This document shows, one piece after another, positions 33,260 to 43,556 of a DNA stretch of 64,000 nt. The position numbers were made by a program, and so were the translations under genes. Source of the DNA: Phanerodontia chrysosporium (taxonomy: Eukaryota > Basidiomycota > Agaricomycetes > Polyporales > Phanerochaetaceae); NCBI GenBank assembly GCA_001910725.1, contig MJGA01000050.1, positions 53,715 through 117,714 on the forward strand. The letters are read 5' to 3'. The number at the start of each line of letters is the position of its first letter. The first letter of the stretch is position 1. The notes beneath the pieces are model-generated. The model did no database searches, was not told the origin of the DNA, and was given only the letters and a program-made list of their open reading frames with translations.

Positions 33260-36200
33260 ATGTACAATATCAGTGTTAGATCCTTTTTCAAATCACTATC
33301 GTGTACCTGTAAAGCTCACCGGACTCAATAAAACTATTCGCACGCCTGCAATGATTGACTCCGGTGCGACTTCGCTGTTCATCCACGAGGACTTCTGTAA
33401 GCAGCACAAGATCCTCACGGTACCACTCAAGAAGGAAATCACACTGTACAACATCGACGGAACCAAGAATGAAGCAGGGTCTATCACACGCCGTGCCAGA
33501 CTCCAGCTCACTGTGGGTTCTTATACGTTTAAGGAAGAGTTTCTTGTCACAAACATCGGTCCGGAGGATGTCATCCTCGGACTTCCGTGGCTCAAGAAAT
33601 GGAATCCGAACATCGACTGGGAAACGGGAGATGTCCAGTTTCAGCTCCGCGGCGGAGCTGAGGACACCCCGGTTTTCGGTATCCATCAGATTGACGCCAA
33701 TCGCTCCGAACGCCGTGAATGGCTTCGAGCAGGCATTGTTGAGGACGCCAAGGATGAAGTCTGGATCCTCGCCAGCTACACTTACTCGCAAGCGATCGCC
33801 GTTGAAGCCAACCGCGAGAAGTACGCCAAGACGTTTGAAGAGCTGGTTCCCAAGGAGTACCACTGACACAAGAAGGTATTCTCCGAAGAGGAATCACACC
33901 GCCTTCTGAAGCATCAGCCCTGGGATCACGCGATAGATCTCATTCCGGACGCCCCGGCATCGATCAAGTCGAAGGTTTACCCCATGTCCTCTATCGAAAA
34001 TGAAGAACTACAACGGTTCATCGATGATGCACTCGCCAAAGGCTATACTGTCTTCTTCATCAAGAAAAAGGACAGCAAGCTCCGGTTCATTCAGAATTAT
34101 CGCAAGCTCAACGACATCACTGTGAAGAATCGCTACCCCCTTCCGCTCGCCTCCGACATCATTGGGAAGCTCCAGGGCACTAAGATCTTCATCAAGTTCG
34201 ACGTTCGTTGGGGCTACAACAACGTCCGGATTAAGGAAGGTGACGAGTGGAAAGTCGCCTTCGTCACCAACCGTGGTCTCTTCGAGCCCCGAGTCATGTA
34301 CTTCGGTCTGTGCAACAGCCCCACCATATTCCAGGCCCTCATGAATCACATCTTCGCCGACCTCATCGCCGAAAGCAAGGTCGCAGTCTACCTCGACGAC
34401 ATCCTCATCTGGTCGAACGATCTCGCTTCGCATCGGAAGATTGTTCACGAGGTCCTGGCACGCCTCGCCAAGTACGATCTGTACCTTCGGCCCGAGAAGT
34501 GCGAGTTCGAGCGCTCAGAGATCGAGTATCTTGGGCTCCTCATCAGCGAAGGACAAGTTGGCATGGACCCCGGCAAGGTTAAGGCTGTAGCCGAGTGGCC
34601 GACCCCGAAGAACCTCAAAGACGTACGAGGCTTTGTCGGGTTTGCCAACTTCTACCGCCGCTTCATCAAGGACTTCTCAAAGATCTGCCGCCCGCTGCAC
34701 GATCTGACGAAGAAGGACACTCCGTTCAATTGGGGTCCCGCACAGGCAGAAGCCTTCGAGACGCTCAAGCGCGCTTTCACGACTCAGCCTGTGCTTGCCA
34801 TGTGGAGCATTGATCGGCCAACTCGCGTCGAGACCGATGCTTCTGGCTACGCCACCGGAGGAGTTATAGCCCAACACAACCCTGAAGATGGTCTCTGGCA
34901 TCCAATCGCGTATCGCTCGCAGACCATGAGCCCCGCCGAGCGGAACTACGAGATCTGGGACCGTGAGATGCTTGCAATCATCGAAGCTCTCAAGGACTGG
35001 CGCCAGTTCCTCGAAGGCCTCCCGGAGCCTTTCGAGATCTGGACCGATCATCAGAATCTCCAGTACTGGAAGACTGCGCAGAATCTCACGCGGCGACAAG
35101 CCCGATGGGCCTCCTACCTCGCCGAGTACGACTTCCGCATCATCCACCGCCCTGGCAAAACCCATCTCCTCGCTGATCCGCTCTCCCGGCCCTCCTCGCT
35201 GCATGTCTCCGACGAAGAAGACAATCGCTCGCAGGTAGTATTGAAGCCAGAGCTGTTTAAGATAGCCGCCACGGCAGCCTTCGCAAACCCCTCCCCCCTC
35301 GAGAAGCGCATTCGCGACTGTTCCGAAAAGGAAAAGGAAGTCGCAGACGCCCTGCAGACTCTCCGGACCAAGGGGCCCCGCAAGCTGCGCAACGGCGTTC
35401 TCGAATGGGAAGAGGATAACGGCCTTCTGTACTACCATGGGAAAGTCTATGTCCCGAACAGTGCCGCGCTGCGCAACGACGTCATCAAGTCTTGCCACGA
35501 CGCGCCGACCGCCGGACACCCTGGGAAACACACCACCCTCGAATTGGTCTCTCGGTATTATTGGTGGCCGCGCATCTCCGCCGACGTCAGCCGCTACGTG
35601 CTCGGCTGCGATCAGTGTCAACGGTACAAGTCCGCCCCGCATCCGAAAGCCACCCTACAACCCCACGACGTCCCTTCAGGGCCTTGGGAACACGTCGGCG
35701 TGGATCTCATCACGCAACTCCCACGCGACGCCAAGACCAAGAAGGACTCGATCGTGGTCTACGTGGACCACTATTCGGATCAGTGCCACCTTGTGCCGGT
35801 CGACTCGACGATCACCGCTGCCGGCATGGGCGACGTCCACTACACAGACATCTTCCGCCTCCACGGCCTCCCACGCAAGATCTTCTTCGATCGTGGACCC
35901 CAGTTTGCAGCCCAGTACATGCGAGCACTGTACAAACGCCTCGGCATCGCTACCGGTCTCACCACGGCATATCACCCCGAAGGCAACGGCAAGGTCGAGC
36001 GCAAGAACCAGGAAGTCGAGAAATTCCTGCGTCTCTTTGTCTCCCAGCGCCAAGATGACTGGGTCGATTGGCTTCCGATGGCCGAGTTCACCCTGAACTC
36101 ACACGTGTCTAGTGCTACCGAGCGCACCCCCTTCGAGATAGTTTACGGCTACACACCGGACTTCACGATCCCGGCCGGCAAACACACCAAGGTTCCCGCT

Positions 36201-36878
36201 CTCGATGAGCGCCTAGACCGCATGGCTCACGTTCGCAAAGAGGCCGAAGCTGCCCTGTGCCTAACCAAAGCCCGCATGAAAGAAGAATACGAGGCCGCAA
36301 AGAAACGCGCCCACTCCTTCAAAGTCGGCGATCAGGTTTGGCTCAGCACGAAGGACCTCAGCATCGATCAGCCTTCGCCCAAACTCGGCCCCCGCCAGCT
36401 GGGCCCGTTTAAGGTTCTGGAAAAGATCGGCGATCTGGACTATCGGCTCGAGCTCCCGAGCTGGCTGAAAATCCACCCGGTTTTCCATGTCAACCGCCTC
36501 AGCCCATGGCACGATCAGGGCGTCGAGAAACCCCTGCCTCCCAAACCTGTCAAGGTTGCCGGCGAAGAAGAATACGTCGTCGAGAAGATCCTCGACAGCC
36601 GCATATACCGCCGCCAACTGCAGTACAAGGTCCGCTGGAAAGGCTACGGCCAAGCCGGCGACACGTGGGAGAAAGCAGACAACCTCAAGCACGCCAAGGC
36701 CCTGGTCAACAAATTCCATCGCGAAAATCCGGAAGCACCCCGCAAGCTCGCTGCCACCGCCTTCGAAGCCCTTGCCGCCTCTTTTCGCCTGTTCGTCACC
36801 GAAGTCGACGTCTCTCTCCTTCCTGCCTCCGATCGCGCTAAGGCCGATCTCGATTGGGAGGAGGGGCGCCACATCTGA
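33260..36878 (+). pseudogene. Element C Pol: protease, RT, RNase H, integrase, chromodomain
   Basis: One frame from about 33273 to the TGA at 36876-36878, with a TGA at 33864-33866. Protease: AMIDSGATSLFIHEDF (~33350) and EDVILGLPWLKKW. RT: KLRFIQNYRKLNDI, FDVRWGYNN, GLCNSPTIFQ and the catalytic YLDD (~34391). The usual ~10 residues between KGY and FFIKKKD at ~34040 are missing, an in-frame deletion. RNase H: VETDASGYATGG and IWDREMLAIIEALKDWR. Integrase: HHCC at ~35500-35630, then VDLITQLP, FFDRGPQF and GKVERKNQE as D-D-E. Chromodomain: VEKILDSRIYRR then YKVRWKGYG and DTWEKADNL (~36575-36720), which usually steers integration to heterochromatin. The second frame from the ATG at 33984 is open for 964 codons. 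Confidence 0.92.
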
Positions 36879-36916
36879 CGACCTCGCGAGGACGCTCGGT
36901 TTTAGGAGGGGGGTAA

Positions 36917-37602
36917 TGTCACGGATGTGACGGTGCTGCCCTATTTTTCGCCGATTTTTGGCCATTTTCCTCGATTAATCCAACGGGCGAGCAGCCCTCG
37001 TACCGTCTGGAGTCCTAGCCGCCCACACTCAGCACCTGGCCACTCAGCGCCAGCGCCCTGATGGCGCATCACCCCTAGACGCCAGCGCATCCCGCTGCGC
37101 ACTCAGACACCGCCCGGATCACCGGTCTGCCTTGCAACCGGTTCCCCGGATCGCCGAGGAGGCACTGTCATCCCGGATGACTCCCCTCGCCGAGCTGATC
37201 AGCCTGATGACACAGCCTCGGCCCGACGCAGCCTCGAGACACTGCCAGCTGACACAGCCTCGTGACATAGCCCCCGCACAGCCTCGCCGCGCAGCCCGCA
37301 TCGCAGCCTCGCTGGCTATGCCAAGCACTGCCCATCAGCTTAGGTAATCGTACAGCCTGCCCTAAAGGACTTGTAGTATATAAGGGTAGCTCCCCTCACT
37401 CCTGTCCGTCATCTCGACCTCTTGGTCAATACGGACAGGTAAGCCCGTCACTTGTATTGTAGCATACAACACTAATAGAACTTGGTCAATACGGACAGCT
37501 GAACAAGTTTGTTCGTCGCTGCGTGACTCGCTCCGCCGCGCCTCGTCGTCGACCTCCCCACTTGTCCTCCCTCGTGAAGCGTTGAGCCCTAGCTCCGCGA
37601 CA
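36917..37602 (+). repeat. 3' LTR of element C
   Basis: Same length as the 5' LTR with 8 substitutions, followed by the TCCTG target duplication and by the rest of the LTR of element B. Confidence 0.95.
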
Positions 37603-37607
37603 TCCTG

Positions 37608-37972
37608 GAAGGTCTCTGGACAGGTCCGGACAGTGCTGAAATGTTCTGGAGGTTTCTGGAACATCATAGAAACATTTAGAAACGTGTAGGAGAATGTAGG
37701 AATGCCTATAGGGCACTAGCCAATAGCATAGTAGGTATTAGATAGCTAGGACCCTGAACACCGGTCTCTGGGTACCTGGTGTACATGTATATAAACCCTG
37801 AGGGCTGGGAGTGCCTCCCCAGCTTCAATCTCATCGCATTTCACCTCTCTAGTCTCTATACCTCGTCTTCAAGCTTGGCTACACCCTTTGTAGTCCAAGT
37901 AAACCTTTGCCAGTGAGTATTGCTGGTTGGTGGTTTGGTGTATAGGCGCTAGGGCAGTGCATTTTTGTGATT
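37608..37972 (+). repeat. 5' LTR of element B, second part
   Basis: Continues the LTR-B broken at 29950. Contains ATGTATATAAACCC (TATA box, ~37785) and ends TTTTTGTGAT. Confidence 0.9.
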
Positions 37973-38281
37973 GAAGATTGAAGCTAGCCAACGTATTCCA
38001 CCTTTGGTGGTCTAGGTTATTGCTTTGAGTTCTGGGGGCTTGTTTGAACAAGTGCTCTTGCGCTTTGTTCAGTTTTCTGCCGATCCACAGGCGTAAGTGG
38101 GCACTATAGTACCTTTTTAGGTACAATCAGGGGAACGTGGTGTAATCCACCTCAGAGGGCTTTGCCTGCAGATGAGTAACCCCTGTTGTAGTGCTGGACT
38201 AAGGGTGTAATACCCTGTCCAACCAGTTTTAGCTGCGTGGCATGGAAACCCGCAGTAATACCCCTTTCTCTTCGTTAAGGG
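37973..38281 (+). other. Element B leader, no gene
   Basis: Untranslated leader between LTR and the upstream ORF. Unlike the leaders of C and D it contains ATGs (38171 and 38242), which open only short frames. Confidence 0.5.
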
Positions 38282-39093
38282 TTGGCTGGCAGGAAAGCCT
38301 TGCGCTTTGCCTGTGTGGAGAAGTTTTCTGGCTTGTGTACACAGACTGACCTGAGTTTACTAGTGCCTAAAGCTGCTAGGAACCGTTTTGTCCTTGCTAA
38401 GAATGAGAGCTTTGGCAAACCCTTGCTTGAGCGCATCAAGATCTCAAACCTTCACTGCTTCAAAGATGTTGGAAAGCTGCGCCCTGCGTACAAACCTCGC
38501 ACTACACCCTACACCCCTGTTCCTGGTCGTCGTGAAAGGCTTGCTCGTGAAGCAGACTTGAATGACTTCAAGCACCAGCTTCAGCTCGAAGACTATCGCA
38601 ACGAACAGTGCAAGCGCCGCCTACTCGATCGCATCGCGAACGCACCTCCCCCTCTACCCCTCATCAAGCATATTGAACTGCCCCTACTCCCCCTATCAAA
38701 GTCAAACCCATTCTCAAGGACCTTCGCTTTCACACCAACACTCAGGTCCATCAGCTATGCGACTACGGACGAAAGTTCAACGGCGCCCTTAACCACCTGG
38801 GTCCGTTCTTTCAGAAGCTAGACGAGCAGCGTTTTTGAGTTGGGTTGACTGAACATGAGCTCTACATCTTGGGCTTGTTCAAGGAGAGGTTCGACAATAT
38901 TCGCAAACACCTTCAGACCATCGTCGAGACGAAGGAGTACACCACGAGGGAGTGGAAGAAGATTTCGAGGGATTTGAAGAAGGCAGGCGCACATAGCTTC
39001 GCTGAGCTTAAGTCACGCTTTGCCGAGCATTGCAGGGAGCTGATTCAGGAGTTGGGTGAAGATTGGTTGTTTTTGGAGAAGAACCTCGATTAG
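38282..39093 (+). pseudogene. Element B upstream ORF (ORF0), frameshifted
   Basis: Two open frames, 38282-38821 and 38845-39093, lie between leader and gag in the place of element C's ORF0. The first is basic (RPAYKPRTTPYTPVPGRRER, LQLEDYRNEQCKRRLLDRI). The second is a helical block with GLFKERFDNIRKHLQTIVE and LKKAGAHSFAELKSRFAEH. Neither starts at an ATG. The first frame reads wrongly after about 38770, so a frameshift is likely. No known domain. Confidence 0.45.
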
Positions 39094-39122
39094 TTTTTGT
39101 ATCTGCGCGTTTTTGAACCAAG

Positions 39123-40703
39123 ATGTCGCTCAATTCAAATCCTGTTGACTTTGGTTTGCGTTCTGCTTCGAGTTCAAGTGGCATGGACCCTTGGGGAGCG
39201 TTAGAACTCGGCTCTATGGCTGAGGGAGGCCCTACCCCAGTTTTGGCCACTGCGCCGCTTTCAACCTCTTACGAAGAGTACAGCCAGTCATGGATACAAG
39301 CCGCTCAGGAAGGACTGACTCCTGGTGACTTTAAGGCCCTCGTTGACAGCCTGGGTAACTGGGTAAAGGCTGAAATAGCTCAAGTAAGGACAGAAATGGG
39401 TTCAGAAGTACTTCGATTGAAGGAAGCCCTTCGCAAACGCAAAACCGAGGCCAAGACGCTTCAGGAGCAGATAGACACTCTTGAGCAAACTAGACAACAC
39501 TTGTCTGCACAGATAGCAGAGGCTCAGAACAAAAACCGTGTTTTGCAGAATGCTATGCAGAGGCTGAAGTAGGAGAACGAGAGCTTGAAAGTATTGGTTC
39601 AGCAAGGCACTAGTGAAGGCAACGTTGGGTTGTCTCAGTCTTTGTTCCCTAGCATGAAGGGGCCTAACACCTTTTATGGTGATAAGGCTAGCAAGCTGGA
39701 TGACTGGCTCGAGTCAATGGCACTCTGGTTGCGCCACCGTGGCGTAATGGACGACGAAAAGAAGATAGAGACGGCAATAACTTACCTGCGAGGTTCAGCA
39801 AAGAAGGTCATGCAAGAGTACTTCGACAAGGTGGCAGACTCAAAGCCCCTTGGTACTTGGACCAACTTTGTGAATGAACTCCAGGAAGGATTCCAACAGA
39901 CCGACAAGAAGGACAGGGCAAGGGCAGAGTTTGAGCAGCTTGTCAGCAAGAAAGGGACGAACGAGAAGACTTTCAATGAGTTTGCTGCTCGTTTCCGTTC
40001 GCTGGCTCGCCAAACTGACTTCTCCAACGAGAAACTGCTGGTCAAGGCCTATGCCCATACCCCTCGTGCCACCGCCGATGTACTGGTAGCCCGTGGTTGT
40101 GCTCAGTGGGCTACGACCTGGAATGGTTGGTTGAAGGATGTTCAGGAGACCCTGCAGGATCAATATTTCGAAACGGGCACCGTACTCTTTGGACAGCCTC
40201 AGTCGTTGAAAGACCCTGACACTATGGATGTTGACACCTTGAAGAAGGGCTCAGCCCAGGGTAAAGGCAAGACAGCCAAAGTTCAGAAGGTTGCCATGTC
40301 GTTCAAGGAGGCGAAGAAGAAAGGCTGCTGCGCTCAGTGTGGAGGCAAAGGCCACATCGCCAAAGAGTGTCCATTGAAGAAGAACAACTGAGGTTCTTCG
40401 ATGTCGTCGAGTAAAACCACCAATGCACTGGTGGCCAGTCCGTCAAAGGCTTTGCCTTCAAAGGGAAAGGAGAAGGATAAGAGTTTTTGCCACATGAAGA
40501 GCAGTGTGCGCGAGGTGTATGCCAGCGACTCGGAGAGATTCCAGGAGGTAGCCTCTGACGAGGAGTTGAGCTCGGATAGCTCAGAAGAAGAAGATACCCC
40601 CAAGACCAAGCAAAAGAAGAAGTCATCTTCGAAGGAGAAGGTGCAGAAGATTAACCGCATGGTGTTCTCAGATAATGAGGATTTTCTGCAGGGACCGATC
40701 TAG
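39123..40703 (+). pseudogene. Element B Gag
   Basis: Starts at ATG 39123. A coiled coil (VLRLKEALRKRKTEAKTLQE, QIDTLEQTRQHLSAQ) ends in a TAG at 39570 that fits a Gln codon by one C-to-T change. The capsid core follows in the same frame: FYGDKASKLDDWLESMALWLRHRG, EGFQQTDKKDRARAEFEQL and FNEFAARFRSLARQTDFS. The zinc knuckle CAQCGGKGHIAKEC (~40332-40373) is intact. A TGA at 40389 is followed in frame by a Ser/Glu/Lys-rich tail to the TAG at 40701. Confidence 0.85.
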
Positions 40704-40730
40704 AGTCTGCGACATCTGGTCCGTTTTTAG

Positions 40731-41843
40731 ATTTCCTTTACCCTCCCGACTCAGTAGAATGTATTAGATCAGTTTTGGAATCGAGAAAAGTCTCTAGTTT
40801 ACCCTCTAAATTGAGCTTTATCGTTCCAGTAACTTTGAGCCAGGGTAAGGAAATCAGAGTGCAGACTACCATGCTGGTTGTTTCAGGGGCCTATGCTGTG
40901 TTCATTAGCCATCGCTTCGTCAAGAAGCATAAGCTGAAGATAAACCAGCTGACCAGGGAAATACGCCTTTACAATGCAGATGGTTCAAGGAATGTCACGG
41001 ATGTGACGGCGCAGCCCTATTTTTCGCCGATTTTTGGCTATTTTCCTCGATTAATCTAACGGGCGAGCAGCCCTCGCGCCATTTGGAGTCCTAGCCGCCC
41101 ACGCTCAGCGCCTGGCCATGCAGCGCCAGCACCCTGATGGCGCATCACCCCTAGACATCAGCACATCCTGCTGCATGCTCAGACACTGCCCGGATCACCG
41201 GTCTGCCCTGCAACCGGTTCCCCAGATCGCCGAGGAGGCACTGTCATCCCTGATGACTCCCTTCGCCGAGACACACCGAGCTGATCAGCCTGATGACACA
41301 GCCTCGGCCCGACGCAGCCTCGAGACACTGCCAGCTGACACAGCCTCATAACATAGCCCCAGCACAGCCTCGCTGGCCATGCTGAGCACTGCCCCTTAGC
41401 TTATGTAATCGTACAGCCTGCCCTGAACTCCTGTAGTATATAAGAATAGCACTCCTCACTTCTGTCTGTCATCTCGACCTCTTGGTCAATACGGACAGGT
41501 AAGCCCGTCGCTTGTATTGTAGCATACACCACTAATAGAACTTGGTCAATACAGACAGCTGAACAAGTTTGTTCGTCGCTGCGTGACTCACTCCGCCGCG
41601 CCTCGTTGTTGACCTCCCCACTTGCCCTCCCCCTTGTGAAGCGTTGAGCCCTAGCTCCGCGACAAGGAACAAGTGTGGCAGTATTGAGGAATATGCTTGG
41701 CTCGACATAGCCGTAGGGGACCATGTCTCCAGACAAGCATGCCTCATTACAGATTTGGGTGGAAAGGACATGTTCCTTGGCTTTAGCTACTTGAAGAAGC
41801 ATAATTCCGAGATAGATTGGGATAAGGGTGAATGGAAGTACTC
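40731..41843 (+). pseudogene. Element B protease, split by a solo LTR-C
   Basis: 40775-40992 reads LSFIVPVTL then TMLVVSGAYAVFISHRFVKK, where the catalytic D-S-G is V-S-G: the Asp is lost. The fold continues after the solo LTR-C at 41670-41843 with RQACLITDLGGKDMFLGFSYLKKH and DWDKGEWKY. The next expected module, RT, is absent. Confidence 0.78.
40993..41664 (+). repeat. Solo LTR of family C in element B protease
   Basis: TGTCACGG...CGCGACA, flanked by a perfect AGGAA duplication (40988-40992 and 41665-41669). Keeps donor and acceptor of the intron-like unit. Confidence 0.92.
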
Positions 41844-42537
41844 TGTCACGGATGTGACGGCATAGCCCTATTTTCCGCCGATTTTTGGCTATTTTCCTCG
41901 ATTAATCCAATGGGCGAGCAGCCCTCACGCCGTCTGGAGTCCTAGCTGCCCACACCCAGCACCTGGCCACTCAGTGCCAGCGCCCTGATGGCACATCACC
42001 CCTAGACACCAGCGCATTCTGCTGTGCACTCAGACACTGCCTGGATGACCGGTCTGCCTTGCAACCAGTTCCCCGGATCGCTGAAGAGGCACTGTCATCC
42101 ACAATGACCCCCCTCGCTGAGACACTCTGAGCTGTCATTCTGTTGACACAGCCTCAGCCCGATGCAGCCTCAGAACACAGCCAGCTGATACAGCCCCATG
42201 ACATAGCCCTGATATAGCCTCGCTGCGCAGTCCGTGTCACAGCCTCACCAGCTGTGCTAAAGCACTGCCCATCAGCTTACGTAACCATACAGCCTGCCCT
42301 GAACTCTTGTAGTATATATAGGTAGCATCTCTCGCTTCTGTCCGTCATCTCGACCTCTTGGTCAATACGAACAGGTAAGCCCTCGTTTGTAAAGTAGAAC
42401 AGCGCACTAATGCAACTTGGTCAATACGGACAGCTGCGCAAGTTAGTTCGTCGCCGCGTGATTCACCCCGCTGTGCCCAGTCGTTGTTGTCCCCATCCGT
42501 CCGCCCTCATGTAGCGTTGAGCCCCAGCTCCGCGACA
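41844..42537 (+). repeat. LTR-C at a deletion junction in element B
   Basis: Full LTR-C whose flanks do not match (TACTC on the left, GCAAC on the right). The left flank is the end of B's protease and the right flank is deep in B's RNase H, so the RT-coding DNA between is gone. See findings. Confidence 0.9.
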
Positions 42538-43180
42538 GCAACTACAAGATATACGACAAGAAGATGCTAGCCATCATCCGCGCACTGAAGGAATGGCGCC
42601 ACCACTTGGAGGGCCACCCTCTACCATTCGAAATATGGTCAGATCACCAGAATTTGACCTATTTCCGCAAGGCACAAGACTTGACGCGACGTCGAGCATG
42701 TTGGAGTCTTTTCCTCACACGTTTCCACTTCAAGTTGGAGCACAAGCCTGGGAAGACAATAAAGCGGGCTGATTCAATGTCCAGGAGGCCAGATCATGAA
42801 TTGGGGGTGGATTGCGATGATCGTGAAAAAGTCCTTTTGAAGCCAGAATATTCCACAATTCGAGCCATGCAACCAACCCATTCATCAATAGTGGATGATA
42901 GAAAACTGCTAGAAAAGATCAGAAAAGCCCTGTTGGACGACGAAGTCACCAAGTCGTACAAAGACCTGATGTTGAAAGGACTAAGAGAGTTTGGGAAGAA
43001 CTTAGCGGAATGGCACCTCGAGGATGGGCTACTACTGCACCGAGGCAAGGTATATGTGCCCAAGGACGATAGAATTAGGGTGGATCTACTCAAGTTACAC
43101 TACGACTTTCCTGGAGCTGGACACCCTGGACGATGGAAGACGTTGGAGTTGCTGTCGCGCAACTAATGGTGGCCAGGAAT
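42538..43180 (+). pseudogene. Element B RNase H and integrase N-terminus
   Basis: Starts mid-domain: IYDKKMLAIIRALKEWRHHL with the RNase H Glu, then WSDHQNLTYFRKAQDLTRRRA, HKPGKTIKRADSMSRRPDH, and the integrase HHCC start YDFPGAGHPGRWKTLELLSRN. A TAA (43164-43166) stands where Tyr or Phe precedes WWPG. Cut by element D at 43180. Confidence 0.85.
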
Positions 43181-43517
43181 TGTAAGAGTCTGAATACGTG
43201 TATTGAAGACTTGAGCTCAGGCCTCAAGTGTAGCACGAGTACAGAAGACTTGGACTCAGGCTCCAAGTGTAGCAATAGATAACTAGACGAGAGTACAAGA
43301 GGAGAAGCTGAAGAAAAGAGTACAGAGAGGTAGTCCTTATATACTCTAACCCAGGCCTGCTACCAGGAGGGAACAACGAGGCATAGGCTACCAGTCAGTG
43401 TGAGTCATAATGAATCAAGGGATGAAACATGATGAAAGAGAGGGTGAAACATGTAAGAGAAAAGAGAGGATCAAATAAATCAGCATGGGCTTGCACAGCC
43501 ATATCCCAACTGTAACA
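43181..43517 (-). repeat. 3' LTR of element D
   Basis: 337 bp, TGTAAGAG...CTGTAACA on the plus strand. On the minus strand a GTATATAAGG TATA box lies at 43335-43344. Two tandem hairpins with the same loop are in U5 (43209-43229 and 43248-43268). GACGGGGACGTAA next to it on the minus strand is the likely polypurine tract. Confidence 0.88.
43209..43268 (-). promoter_or_regulatory. Twin hairpins in D LTR U5
   Basis: ACTTGAG-CTCAGGC-CTCAAGT at 43209-43229 and ACTTGGA-CTCAGGC-TCCAAGT at 43248-43268. Each has a perfect 7-bp stem and an identical 7-nt loop. The last three stem positions differ between the two (GAG/CTC against GGA/TCC), with two of the pairs changed on both sides so that pairing is kept. 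The first hairpin also survives at 51010-51030. A role in RNA packaging, dimerisation or reverse transcription is conceivable; none is shown. Confidence 0.6.
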
Positions 43518-43556
43518 TTACGTCCCCGTCCACGGTCGAGCACCGTCGAGACCGAC

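Larger units (their letters stand above)
29951..37602 (+). mobile_element. Full-length chromovirus C (Ty3/gypsy), young
   Basis: Two 686-bp LTRs (29951-30636 and 36917-37602) differ at only 8 positions by eye (about 1.2%). They are flanked by a perfect TCCTG duplication (29946-29950 and 37603-37607). Inside are an upstream ORF, gag, and a pol with protease, RT, RNase H, integrase and a C-terminal chromodomain, which places it among chromoviruses. GGAGGGGGGTAA before the 3' LTR is the polypurine tract. Despite its youth, pol has an in-frame stop and a small deletion, so this copy cannot be fully autonomous. At least seven other LTR-C copies occur in the window. Confidence 0.95.
29712..43180 (+). 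mobile_element. Ty3/gypsy element B, nested and rearranged
   Basis: The 5' LTR begins TGTCACAG at 29712 after GGTAC. It is interrupted at 29950 by element C and resumes at 37608, ending about 37972. The interior then reads leader, upstream ORF, gag, protease, [RT lost], RNase H and integrase. Two LTR-C copies lie in the interior (40993-41664 and 41844-42537), and element D cuts the integrase at 43180. The 3' half is not in the window and should lie beyond elements D and E. Confidence 0.85.
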
